This document shows, in pieces, positions 21,753 through 30,681 of a stretch of DNA of 64,000 nt (the first letter of the stretch is position 1; each line of letters opens with the position of its first letter). Under the pieces are notes generated by a model that worked only from the letters and a program-made list of their open reading frames with translations, was not told the origin of the DNA and made no database searches. The stretch spans positions 1 through 64,000 of the forward strand of contig NZ_JAKJXE010000003.1 in NCBI RefSeq assembly GCF_021728295.1. Direction: 5' to 3'. Origin of the DNA: Pseudomonas petrae (GTDB taxonomy: Bacteria > Pseudomonadota > Gammaproteobacteria > Pseudomonadales > Pseudomonadaceae). The translations under genes were made by a program, and so were the position numbers.

Positions 21753-21920
21753 CGGGCTCGTCCTTTACGTTGTTTTTGGAGACGTGGCTCTTTTACAAGG
21801 CAGGGTGGCATGCGCTGAGTCAAACATAGACTGGATCGTGCCGGGCGTCAGTTTTGTGGTGTGGCGAGGCAACGCGGAGATTCCAAATCGGCAACGGCAT
21901 CTGGATTCCCCACGGATCAT

Positions 21921-22008
21921 TGTAGGAGCGCGCTTGCCCGCGATTGCGTAGTGTCTGAGATGAAAATGCTCACTGACACAACATTTCGCGGGCAAGCGCG
22001 CTCCTACA
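21921..22008. repeat. REP doublet (REPIN) with 22-bp inverted arms
   Basis: TGTAGGAGCGCGCTTGCCCGCG at 21921-21942 is perfectly inverted at 21987-22008, 44 bases apart. This is the classic Pseudomonas REP sequence in the head-to-head arrangement moved by RAYT transposases. It occupies the 318-base gap between the dehydrogenase and the ABC permease genes; I see nothing else there. Confidence 0.92.
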
Positions 22009-22070
22009 TTTCGGATCGGGCCAGCCACACAATCTGCGGCGTACACCAATCCGGCAAACGAATCGCAGGA

Positions 22071-22895
22071 TCACTCCACCGCCGTGCGCAGTTTCTCGCT
22101 GCGACCACGCAGCCATTCCAGCACCAGCAACAGCACGACCGAGAAGCCGATGAGCAACGTCGCAGCAGCGGCAATCGTCGGGCTGAGGTTTTCGCGGATG
22201 CCGCTGAACATCTGCCGCGGCAGCGTCGCCTGGCCCGGGCCTGCGAGGAACAGCGTGACCACCACTTCATCGAACGAGGTCGCGAAAGCAAACAGCGCCC
22301 CGGAGATCACGCCCGGCGCAATCAGCGGCAGGGTCACACGCCGAAACGCCGTCGTTGGCGAAGCGCCCAGACTCGCCGCCGCACGCACCAGGTTGTAATT
22401 GAAACCCTGCAACGTGGCCGACACGGTGATGATCACGAATGGCACACCCAACACGGCGTGCACCAGGATCAGCGAGATATAGCTGTTGCCCAGACCCAGC
22501 GGCGCAAAAAACAGGTAGCTCGCCACCCCGACAATCACCACCGGCACCACCATCGGCGAAATCACCAGCGCCATCACCAGCGCCTTGCCGGGGAAGTTGC
22601 TGCGGGTCAGACCGATGGCCGCCAACGTCCCGAAACCCATCGCCAGCACCGTGGCAGCAGGCGCGACGATCAGGCTGTTTTTCAGCGCGCGCATCCACTC
22701 GGCCGAGCCGAAAAAGTCCTGATACCAGTGCAGCGAAAAGCCCTGCAGCGGGTAGACCAGAAAACTCCCGGAGTTGAAGGACAGCGGCACGATCACCAGC
22801 ACTGGCAGCACCAGAAACAACAGAATCAACCCGCACAGCGTGCGCAGCGTGTAATGCCAGACCCGCTCGATGGGCGAGGAATAAGGGCTCAACAT
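22071..22895 (-). CDS. ABC transporter permease, PotC type
   Basis: Inner-membrane subunit of a polyamine/opine-type importer. The 274-residue product has about six membrane helices and the EAA-type coupling loop around residues 170-190 (ASLGASPTTAFRRVTLPLIAPGV). Last gene of the four-gene set ATPase, binding protein, large permease, small permease, and 11 bases downstream of the large permease gene. Confidence 0.92.
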   Translation of the reverse strand: MLSPYSSPIERVWHYTLRTLCGLILLFLVLPVLVIVPLSFNSGSFLVYPLQGFSLHWYQDFFGSAEWMRALKNSLIVAPAATVLAMGFGTLAAIGLTRSNFPGKALVMALVISPMVVPVVIVGVASYLFFAPLGLGNSYISLILVHAVLGVPFVIITVSATLQGFNYNLVRAAASLGASPTTAFRRVTLPLIAPGVISGALFAFATSFDEVVVTLFLAGPGQATLPRQMFSGIRENLSPTIAAAATLLIGFSVVLLLVLEWLRGRSEKLRTAVE

Positions 22896-22906
22896 GATCG
22901 TTCTCC

Positions 22907-24154
22907 TCAGCTCAGACGCAGGCGGCTGGCGCCGACCAGCCAGTTATAGATCAGGTACAGCACGACAGTCGCCAGCAGCAGCAGACCGCCCAGCGCCGTC
23001 GCCATGCCCCAGTTGATGCTGGTATTGGTGTAGAACGCCACGAAATAACTGACCATCTGATCGTTCGGGCTGCCGAGCAGCGCCGGGGTGATGTAGTAGC
23101 CGATGGCAAGGATGAACACCAACAGACAGCCCGCGCCCACACCGGCGTAAGTCTGCGGGAAGTACACGCGCCAGAAACTGGCGAACGGGTTGCAGCCCAG
23201 GGAAATCGCCGCGCGCATGTAGGTCGGCGAGATGCCTTTCATCACGCTGTAGATGGGCAGAATCATGAACGGCAACATGATGTGCACCATCGAGATGTAA
23301 ACGCCGACCCGGTTGAACACCAGCTCCAGCGGTTTATCGATGATGCCCATGGCCATCAGCGCGCCATTGATCAGGCCACTCGATTGCAGCAACACGATCC
23401 AGGCGGCGACGCGCACCAGGATCGACGTCCAGAACGGCAGCAAGACCAAAATCATCAGTAGGTTGCTCTGCCGTGCAGGCAGATTGGCCAACAGGTACGC
23501 CAGCGGATACGCCAGCAGCAGACAGATGACGGTGATCACCAGGCCCATCCAGAAGGTGCGGGCGAAGATGTCGATGTAAATCGCCTGATCGGGTGTCGCG
23601 GGCGCCACTTCACCGAGGTCATCGATGCGGTGGTCGACAGCGGCCAGCAAATAATAGGGGGTGAAACTTGAGGTATTGCGGCGGATCGCCTGCCAATACG
23701 CCGGATCGCCCCAGCGCTCATCGACGGCTTCCAGCGCTTCTTTATAAGAAGCCGGCTCTTCCTTGAATGGCATGGCGCGGGCAGTTTTCGCCAACAGGCT
23801 ACGGTAGCCCGCCAACTCCTGGTTCAAGCGTTTGGACAGATCGCCCAGCGTCTGATTCTTGCGCGCTTCGGCCAGGTCCTGGCTCGCGGCTTTGTACACC
23901 GCGTCAGGCGGCAGCCCCTTGCCGTCCCATTTCGCCACCTCGACCACAGTGAGCGGCATGCCACCCACCACTTCCGGGTTGCTGACGCTTTTGTAGAGCA
24001 GCGCCGCAATCGGCACCAGAAACACCAGCAGCAGGAAAATCACCAATGGCGCGATCAACGCCTGAGCCTTCCAGCGATTGACGCGCTCGGCACGGGCCAG
24101 GCGTTGCTTCAGGGTCGGGCTGGCGCCTTCAGTCAGGGGCACGGCGGTGGCCAT
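22907..24154 (-). CDS. ABC transporter permease, PotB type with large periplasmic insertion
   Basis: Inner-membrane subunit of the same importer. At 415 residues it is over 100 longer than PotB. The excess lies between the first helix (about 34-55) and the second (about 195-217), an Ala/Glu/Lys-rich periplasmic segment of about 130 residues. The coupling loop AAISLGCNPFASFWRVYFP is near residue 315. The insertion is a known feature of some PotB-like permeases, but its role is unclear. Confidence 0.92.
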   Translation of the reverse strand: MATAVPLTEGASPTLKQRLARAERVNRWKAQALIAPLVIFLLLVFLVPIAALLYKSVSNPEVVGGMPLTVVEVAKWDGKGLPPDAVYKAASQDLAEARKNQTLGDLSKRLNQELAGYRSLLAKTARAMPFKEEPASYKEALEAVDERWGDPAYWQAIRRNTSSFTPYYLLAAVDHRIDDLGEVAPATPDQAIYIDIFARTFWMGLVITVICLLLAYPLAYLLANLPARQSNLLMILVLLPFWTSILVRVAAWIVLLQSSGLINGALMAMGIIDKPLELVFNRVGVYISMVHIMLPFMILPIYSVMKGISPTYMRAAISLGCNPFASFWRVYFPQTYAGVGAGCLLVFILAIGYYITPALLGSPNDQMVSYFVAFYTNTSINWGMATALGGLLLLATVVLYLIYNWLVGASRLRLS

Positions 24155-24265
24155 AGTGAACTCCGAAATCTCTCAACAAAGAGCGCGTCCCCTGCCCTGC
24201 TTTCAGACAGTTCAGACGACGCACCCGGATCTAACTCACAACGAAGCGCTTACAGGACTGCGATC

Positions 24266-25297
24266 TTATTTAGCCGCCCAGGAGTTGAAGCGCTGTTCCA
24301 GCGACTCACCGAAGTCGGCCCAGAATTTCACGTCGATCTGCACCTGATCCTTGATGTTCTCAGGGGTGGTCGGCATGTTTTTCAGGGTTTCAGCGCTCAG
24401 CAAAGGGACCGCGCCAGTATTGGCCGGGCCGTAAGCGATGTTTTCGGAATAGGTCTTCTGCTGCTCTGGCTTGAGGGAGTAAGCGATGAACTTCTTCGCT
24501 TCTTCGGCGTTTTTTGCACCCTTCGGAATTGCCCACGCGTCGAAGTCATACACGCCGCCGGTCCAGACCACTTTCAGGTTGCTTTCCTTCTGCACGGCAG
24601 CGATACGACCGTTGTAGGCCGAGCTCATCACGACGTCGCCCGATTGCAGATACTGAGGCGGCTGTGCGCCCGCTTCCCACCACTGAATGCTTGGCTTGAG
24701 CTTGTCGAGCATCTTGAAGGCGCGGTCCTGGCCTTCCTTGGTCCCCAGCACTTTGTAGACGTCTTTCGGCGCAACGCCGTCAGCCATCAGCGCGAATTCC
24801 AGGGTGTATTTGGCGCCCTTGCGCAGGCCACGCTTGCCCGGGAATTTCTCGGTGTCCCAGAAATCAGCCCAACCGGTCGGTGCGGATTTCAGCTTGTCGG
24901 CGTTGTAGGCCAGCACGGTGGACCATACGAAGAAGCCTACGCCGCACTCAGAAATCGCGCCCTTGACGTAGCTGTCTTTGTTGCCGAGATCGACCGACGC
25001 CAGCGACTCGAACATGTCTTCGTCACAGCCACGGGACAGCTCTGGCGATTCCACTTCCACCAGGTCCCAGGTCACGCTCTTGGTGTCGACCATGGCTTTG
25101 ACCTTGGCCATCTCACCGTTGTATTCGCCGGCGATGATCTTGCCGTTGCCGGCTTTTTCCCACGGCGCGTAGAAGGCCTTTTCCTGGGCCGCCTTGTTCG
25201 CGCCGCCGAAGGAAATGACCGTCAGGTCCGCTGCCATGGCTTGCGCCGCGCACATCATGCCGACCGATAAGGCGGTGAGCTTCAATGTCTTGAGCAT
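24266..25297 (-). CDS. Periplasmic substrate-binding protein, PotD/SBP type
   Basis: Captures the importer's substrate. The 343-residue product has a signal peptide (1-22, cleaved after AMA), then an SBP_bac_6/8-like fold with FGGANKAAQEKAF near the N-terminus and two cysteines (about 92 and 115) that may pair. ATG 25297 follows GGAGAG by eight bases. The ligand cannot be assigned from sequence: putrescine, spermidine, opines and aminoethylphosphonate are all transported by relatives. Confidence 0.92.
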   Translation of the reverse strand: MLKTLKLTALSVGMMCAAQAMAADLTVISFGGANKAAQEKAFYAPWEKAGNGKIIAGEYNGEMAKVKAMVDTKSVTWDLVEVESPELSRGCDEDMFESLASVDLGNKDSYVKGAISECGVGFFVWSTVLAYNADKLKSAPTGWADFWDTEKFPGKRGLRKGAKYTLEFALMADGVAPKDVYKVLGTKEGQDRAFKMLDKLKPSIQWWEAGAQPPQYLQSGDVVMSSAYNGRIAAVQKESNLKVVWTGGVYDFDAWAIPKGAKNAEEAKKFIAYSLKPEQQKTYSENIAYGPANTGAVPLLSAETLKNMPTTPENIKDQVQIDVKFWADFGESLEQRFNSWAAK

Positions 25298-25387
25298 CAG
25301 TTTTTCTCTCCACGAACAATGTTGGTTAAGCGATGGGGCGATTTGGCTCGCCTCTGGGTTCTTCGGTTGACGCGTCACGCAGGTGTA

Positions 25388-26512
25388 TCAATGTGCATCC
25401 AGCAATGGGTCCAGCGCGCGGGCGTGCTCGACCTGCCATCCAATGGGCACGACGTCGCCAACGCTCAGGGCCGGATCCAGCTCGGCGATGGGCTGTTTGA
25501 CGAAGAAATCGGTTTTACCGGCCACTTCCAGGCGCACCCGCACGTGATCGCCCAGGTAGATGAATTCGGCGACGCGGCCGGAGAAGCGGTTGACGCAACT
25601 CTCGCTGCGGCCGTTGAGGTTCACGCGCTCGGGACGAATAGAAAGCGTCACCGGGCTCCCGGTGGCAGCGACGTTGATCGCCAGCGCCTCGACTTTTTCG
25701 CCGCGCGCCAGGCCCACCACACAACGGTCGCCGCTCTGGCTGAGCAAGGTGCCATTGATGCGGTTGTTCTCGCCGATGAAGTTGGCGACAAAGGTGTTTT
25801 TCGGCTCTTCGTAGAGAGTCCGCGGTGGAGCGATCTGCTGGATTTCGCCCTGATGGAACACCGCGACGCGGTCGGACATGGTCAGCGCTTCGCCCTGATC
25901 GTGGGTGACGTAAACAACGGTCACGCCCAGGCGCTGGTGCAGATGCTTGATTTCCATCTGCATGTGTTCGCGCAGTTGTTTGTCGAGCGCACCGAGGGGT
26001 TCGTCCATCAGCACCAACTGCGGCTCGAACACCAACGCGCGGGCCAGCGCGACACGTTGTTGCTGACCACCCGACAACTGCGCGGGGTAGCGATGGGCGA
26101 AGGTGCCGAGCTGCACCATGTCGAGGGCGCGTTTGACCTTTTCGGCGACGTCGGTCTTGCTCATGCCGCGCACCGACAGCGGAAACGCGAGGTTTTCAGC
26201 GACGGTCATGTGCGGGAACAGCGCGTAGTTCTGGAACACCATGCCGATGTCGCGCTTGTGCGGCGGTACGTTATTGATCGAACGGCCGGCCAGCAGGATC
26301 TCGCCAGCGGTCGGCGTCTCGAAGCCGGCGAGCATCATCAGGCTGGTGGTTTTGCCGGAGCCGGACGGCCCGAGCAGGGTGAGGAATTCGCCTTTGCAAA
26401 TATCCAGGTTGAGGTCTTTGACGATCAGGGCTTCGCCGTCGTAGCTCTTTTGCACACCGCGAAAGCTGACCAGAACATCACTCGCCCCAGCGCTTGAATC
26501 GACGTTGCTCAT
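25388..26512 (-). CDS. ABC transporter ATP-binding protein, PotA type
   Basis: Energises the importer. The 374-residue subunit has Walker A GPSGSGKTT (about 46-54), the Q-loop VFQNYALFPHMTV, signature LSGGQQQR (about 145) and Walker B LVLMDEP, followed by a C-terminal TOBE domain (about 290-365). ATG 26512 has AGGTG upstream; a GTG nine bases earlier is possible. First gene of the importer unit. Confidence 0.94.
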   Translation of the reverse strand: MSNVDSSAGASDVLVSFRGVQKSYDGEALIVKDLNLDICKGEFLTLLGPSGSGKTTSLMMLAGFETPTAGEILLAGRSINNVPPHKRDIGMVFQNYALFPHMTVAENLAFPLSVRGMSKTDVAEKVKRALDMVQLGTFAHRYPAQLSGGQQQRVALARALVFEPQLVLMDEPLGALDKQLREHMQMEIKHLHQRLGVTVVYVTHDQGEALTMSDRVAVFHQGEIQQIAPPRTLYEEPKNTFVANFIGENNRINGTLLSQSGDRCVVGLARGEKVEALAINVAATGSPVTLSIRPERVNLNGRSESCVNRFSGRVAEFIYLGDHVRVRLEVAGKTDFFVKQPIAELDPALSVGDVVPIGWQVEHARALDPLLDAH

Positions 26513-26693
26513 TGCCCACACCTATGTTTGATCCACCGTAGGAACCAAGCCTAGATGACCCTGAAGGCCGCGCAAATCGGGGCGTGAGAGAGAATGACAT
26601 AGGTGGGCCGGAAGGTTTCGGGTAGGGATTGCCCTACAGAGATGGCGGGGATAGGCATGACTTTTCCGAGGGATTTTTTGCTTTCACCGACGC

Positions 26694-26760
26694 TTTCGCG
26701 AGCAAGCTCACTCCTACAAGGGATTGCGGTCATTCTGCAGGAGCGCGCTTGCCCGCGAAG
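26694..26760. repeat. Mixed REP doublet (two REP variants, inverted)
   Basis: A minus-oriented copy of the GAGTGAGCTTGCTCGCGAA variant (26694-26718) faces a plus-oriented copy of the GAGCGCGCTTGCCCGCGAA variant (26735-26760). Unlike the doublet at 21921, the two arms belong to different REP subfamilies. It fills the 293-base gap between the ABC ATPase gene and the response-regulator gene. Confidence 0.85.
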
Positions 26761-26805
26761 ACATCAGCACAAGCGCCAGAGGAGGTCGCTTTTAGACTCA
26801 AGACT

Positions 26806-27435
26806 TCAGACCAGCTTATGCTCCATCGCATACTTCACCAGCTCGGCCAGCGAATTGATTTTCAGCTTCTGCATCAGGCGCGCCTTGTGGGTACTGATGG
26901 TCTTGCTGCTCAGCGCCAGTTGCTGCGCGATGTCGTTGACGTTGGCGCCCTGAGCCAGGCGCTCGAACACTGAAAACTCGCGCTCGGACAACAATGAGTG
27001 CAAAGGCCGGCTATCCGTCAGCCCGACTTCAAACACCATGCGATCGGCCAGGTCCGGGTCGATATAACGCCCGCCCGCGGCCACTCGCCGGATCGCCGTC
27101 AGCAGCAACGCGGGGTCGCTGTCTTTGGTCGCGTACCCGGCGGCACCGACCTTCAAGGCCCGCGCGGCCATTTGCGCTTCATCGTGCATCGACAGCACCA
27201 GAATCGCAGGCGGATTGGTCAGCGCGCGAATTCGCGGGATCGCCTCCAGGCCGTTCACCCCCGGCATGGAAATATCCAGCAGCACGACCTCGCACGGGAT
27301 GTGGCGCAAAGCCTCCAGCAACTGCTCGCCATTGCTGGCCTCTCCGACCACGTGCAGATCCTTCGCCAGGCCGATCAGCTGTTTGATGCCCTCGCGGACA
27401 ATCGTGTGGTCTTCGGCAACCAATACGCGAATCAA
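26806..27435 (-). CDS. NarL/LuxR-family response regulator
   Basis: DNA-binding regulator of a two-component system. The 209-residue product has a receiver domain (1-118) with phospho-acceptor D54 in LLDISMP and acidic residues E8/D9, then a LuxR helix-turn-helix (about 145-205) with the typical GANVNDIAQQLALSSKTISTHKARLMQKL segment. Its start overlaps the stop of the upstream sensor kinase by four bases, so the two form a pair. Confidence 0.95.
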   Translation of the reverse strand: MIRVLVAEDHTIVREGIKQLIGLAKDLHVVGEASNGEQLLEALRHIPCEVVLLDISMPGVNGLEAIPRIRALTNPPAILVLSMHDEAQMAARALKVGAAGYATKDSDPALLLTAIRRVAAGGRYIDPDLADRMVFEVGLTDSRPLHSLLSEREFSVFERLAQGANVNDIAQQLALSSKTISTHKARLMQKLKINSLAELVKYAMEHKLV

Positions 27436-29501
27436 TGCACGTGCTCCTCAGCGACCGGGTCCAGCGGAATGTGGATGCGCAAGGTTGTGCCTTCTCCGGG
27501 CAAGGTGTCCAGATGCAATTGCCCGCCCATGATCAGAACCCGCTCGCGCATGCCTACCAGCCCGAACGACGCCGGACGTTCGGCGCGCAGATCGAAGCCC
27601 TTGCCGTCATCGGCGATGCGCATGCACAGAAGGCCATCGCTCAGCGTCAGGCTCAGCTCGACCGTGTGCGCCTCGGCATGGCGCATGACGTTGGTCAGCG
27701 ACTCCTGAAGGATGCGAAACAGCCCGATGGCCTTTGCGTCCGGCAGGCTGGGCAGGTTGTCCGGCACCTGCACCAGGCACGGAATCTGGGTGCGCGCTTC
27801 GAAGCGCCGGGCCTGCCACTCAATGGCCGAGGCGATGCCTGCGTCGAGAATCGGTGGCCGCAAGGCAGTCGCGACGTCCCGCACCAACTGGAATAACTGC
27901 GCAATCAGGCGCTTCATGCTGTTCAACCGATCACGCAGGCCAGGGTCGAGATCGGCGTAGGCCAGTTCGCACATGGACGTTTCCAGCTTGAGCACGGTCA
28001 GCATCTGACCCAGCTCGTCGTGAACTTCCCGGGCGATTCGGGCCTTTTCTTCTTCGCGCACGGTTTCCAGGTGCGCCGATAGCTCGCGCAGCTGCTCGGC
28101 CAGCACCTGCAAGCGCGCTTCACTTTCTTGCAGCGCGGCGAGGGATCGACGCCGTTCGGTCACGTCGGTGATGAACACCACCAGGTACTCGGCATCACGA
28201 AAGCGCAAAAAACTCAGCGACACATCGGCAGGAAGGATGCTGCCATCGGCGCGCACGCAATTGCTTTCGTAGTTCTGCGGCCCTTCCTCGCTGGAGCGCG
28301 CGGTTTTCCACAGATTGAGCCAGCGATCCATGTCCAGCCCCGGCTCGAAATCAATCAGCGGCCGGTCCACCACTCCACCGGGCGCATAACCCAGCATGGT
28401 CTCGGCGGCCTGATTGGCGTAGCGCACATGGCTGTCCCAATTGACCCAGAGAATGCCGACGGTGCTCTGATCGATGGAAAACTGCGCCAACCTCAATGCC
28501 TCTTCGCCGGCCAGGCGCCTGGCAATGTCATCCCGGGCGGCGAGTAATTGTTTCTCCAGTTGCTGCTGTTGTTTGCGCTGCCAGTAGACAATCGCCGCGC
28601 TGGCCATGAGCAGGACCAACAGCAGCAGCGCGATGTTCTTCCACAGCCCCGGCGACTCGCTGATCTGCGGGTATTTGGGCTGCAGCCACTGCGTATGCAA
28701 CTGTTCGAGATCGCGGGCCGGAATGGCGCTTAATGCCTGGCTGATAATCTCGGCGAGCTGCGGCGTGTCACGGCGAGAAGCCACGCGCAGCAACTGCGGG
28801 AAGCCGATGTCGCCAACCACGGCGAGCCCCGCAAACTCGGCCTCGCGGGACAGACGGCTGAGCTGCGCTTCATCGATCACGGCGTATCGCGCCTGCTGAC
28901 TGAGCAGCAGCTGCAGAGCCTGACGCTCAAGCGGTACGCCTTGCAGATTGAGGTGGGTGTAGTTACTGCGCAGGTAGTCAGCCGTGGCACTGGGCATGCG
29001 CACGGCGACGCGCACCTGGCTGTCGAGCTTTTCCAGATCCACCGCGCCGGCGCCATCACGTTCGCCGACGATCAGTTGTGGCACACGCATGTACGGATCG
29101 GAATACAGCCACAGGCGCAACCCGGCGGGCGTCTGGGTCAGGCCCGGCGCGAAGTCGATTTGTCCATCGGCAAGGGCTTTTTCGAGCTCGGCCTGATCGG
29201 CATAACTGCGCCACAGCAGCTCCACCTGAAGGGTCTTTGCCATGAGGTTGATGAGGTCGACGTTCGCGCCGGACAACTGCTGCGCACGACGATCGAGCTG
29301 GGCGTAAGGCGTTTGGAGGACAAGCCCGACGCGCAATTGCCAGCGCTGGGTCAGCCAGTCCCGCTGCTCGCGGCCCAAGGGGTCGGCCTGGGTGGGCGAG
29401 GCGGCGGCATAGTGCGACATCGGCAACGCGATCAGCATCAGGCCGATCAAGAGCGCGCCGGTATCGCCGATAACCCGAAGGCACAGCGCACGGATTCTCA
29501 A
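27432..29501 (-). CDS. Hybrid-input sensor histidine kinase (SBP_bac_3 + PAS + HisKA_3)
   Basis: Membrane sensor kinase, partner of the NarL regulator. About 689 residues: signal/anchor segment (about 10-30), periplasmic domain related to amino-acid-binding proteins (SBP_bac_3, about 50-275), membrane helix (289-307), PAS domain (about 339-446), HisKA_3 phosphorylation site H494 in AREVHDELGQ, and an HATPase domain with NVMRHAEAH and DDGKGFD. I place the start at TTG 29501 because GGGAG lies eight bases upstream and it directly precedes the signal segment; no ATG is available there. The ligand is unknown, but the input domain suggests a small amino acid-like molecule. Confidence 0.9.
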   Translation of the reverse strand: MRIRALCLRVIGDTGALLIGLMLIALPMSHYAAASPTQADPLGREQRDWLTQRWQLRVGLVLQTPYAQLDRRAQQLSGANVDLINLMAKTLQVELLWRSYADQAELEKALADGQIDFAPGLTQTPAGLRLWLYSDPYMRVPQLIVGERDGAGAVDLEKLDSQVRVAVRMPSATADYLRSNYTHLNLQGVPLERQALQLLLSQQARYAVIDEAQLSRLSREAEFAGLAVVGDIGFPQLLRVASRRDTPQLAEIISQALSAIPARDLEQLHTQWLQPKYPQISESPGLWKNIALLLLVLLMASAAIVYWQRKQQQQLEKQLLAARDDIARRLAGEEALRLAQFSIDQSTVGILWVNWDSHVRYANQAAETMLGYAPGGVVDRPLIDFEPGLDMDRWLNLWKTARSSEEGPQNYESNCVRADGSILPADVSLSFLRFRDAEYLVVFITDVTERRRSLAALQESEARLQVLAEQLRELSAHLETVREEEKARIAREVHDELGQMLTVLKLETSMCELAYADLDPGLRDRLNSMKRLIAQLFQLVRDVATALRPPILDAGIASAIEWQARRFEARTQIPCLVQVPDNLPSLPDAKAIGLFRILQESLTNVMRHAEAHTVELSLTLSDGLLCMRIADDGKGFDLRAERPASFGLVGMRERVLIMGGQLHLDTLPGEGTTLRIHIPLDPVAEEHVH

Positions 29502-29642
29502 ACTGTCGTCTCCCTTTCCCTGAAGTCCATGCCGATCATGCTCTGTGCCTGTCGCTCGCTGAGGCGCGGCGATTGCCTGGCCTGACAAACAGCCGTCAAC
29601 CCATTAGTCTGCCGGAATTGTTTCCGGCCTTTGGAATATTCG

Positions 29643-30626
29643 ATGTCCTACACCCTTCGCGCACTATTTCCTGCGCTGTGCCTGACGCTGATACTACCTT
29701 GCTCGCAGCTCGTAATGGCCGCAGACCCGGCGTCGGATAAAGACGCCAAGCCTGCTGAGGCGCCGGTCGAGCGGGCCGCACTGCCGTCGCGCACTCAGGA
29801 AGACACCCTGGCGCTGGAGCGTCAGGTGCCGCAAGCCGAGCAACAGCAGTTGCAGGCGGGCGACGAGAGTTTTCTGGCGTTATGGAAACCGGCGAACGTC
29901 GACGAGCCCAAAGGCGCAGTGATCATTGTGCCGGGCGCCGACGAATCCGCGGACTGGCCGACTGCGGTAGCACCGTTGCGGCGCAAGTTGCCGGACGTCG
30001 GGTGGTCGAGCCTCAGCCTGAGCATGCCGGACGCTCACAACGATGGTGTTTTCGCGCGCGCGGTGGATGCTCCGACAGCGGCGGGTGCTGGTGATAAAGC
30101 CAAGGACGCAGCGGTTAAAGCGCCTGATCCTGCGGCCACAGCTGAAGCAGAAGCGGCGGCGGCGGCCGAACAGGCCGCTACACAAGCCGAGCAGGCCAAG
30201 GCCAACGCTGAGAAAATCTTCGCCCGGATCGACAGTGCCGTGGCGTTCGCCCAGCAGAACAAGGCCCGTAGCATCGCCCTCCTCGGCCACGGTAGCGGCG
30301 CTTATTGGGCGGCGCGGTACATGAGCGAGCGGCCCTCGCCGGCAGTTCAACGCCTGGTAATGGTCACGGCCGTGGACACCGGCAAGGAAACGCCGTCGCT
30401 GATGGAGCTGCTGCCCACGCTGAAAGTCACGACAGCAGACTTCGTCAACAAGGACCGTTCGGTGCCTCGGCAGCAGGCACAAGACCGTCTGGACGCCAGT
30501 AAACGAAACAAAAACGCCAGGTTCACACAGGTGACGCTGAGCGCCATTCCCGGCAACCCGGCGATGGAGCAGGATCAATTGTTTCGCCGCGTTCGGGGTT
30601 GGTTGGAGGGGGACGCAGCGAAGTAA
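29643..30626 (+). CDS. DUF3530 family protein, alpha/beta-hydrolase-like
   Basis: Secreted protein of unknown function. The 327-residue product has a signal peptide (1-26, ending VMA), a core with GAVIIVPGADESADWP and ALLGHGSGAYWAARYM (about 200-216). That GxGxG elbow resembles a lipase nucleophile motif. Between these lies a 70-residue Ala/Glu/Lys-rich stretch (about 130-200), probably helical. ATG 29643 is preferred to an upstream TTG. It is divergent from the sensor kinase and convergent with the J-domain gene. Confidence 0.85.
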   Translation: MSYTLRALFPALCLTLILPCSQLVMAADPASDKDAKPAEAPVERAALPSRTQEDTLALERQVPQAEQQQLQAGDESFLALWKPANVDEPKGAVIIVPGADESADWPTAVAPLRRKLPDVGWSSLSLSMPDAHNDGVFARAVDAPTAAGAGDKAKDAAVKAPDPAATAEAEAAAAAEQAATQAEQAKANAEKIFARIDSAVAFAQQNKARSIALLGHGSGAYWAARYMSERPSPAVQRLVMVTAVDTGKETPSLMELLPTLKVTTADFVNKDRSVPRQQAQDRLDASKRNKNARFTQVTLSAIPGNPAMEQDQLFRRVRGWLEGDAAK

Positions 30627-30681
30627 CCGCCACCGCCTTTTGACGCTGCCCGCGCTACGGGCAGCATCCAAGACCAGGTCG

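Noticed and set aside
30645..30665. GCTGCCCG/CGGGCAGC hairpin between the DUF3530 and J-domain genes as terminator
   Set aside because: Stem is good but no T-run on either strand; not enough for a terminator call.
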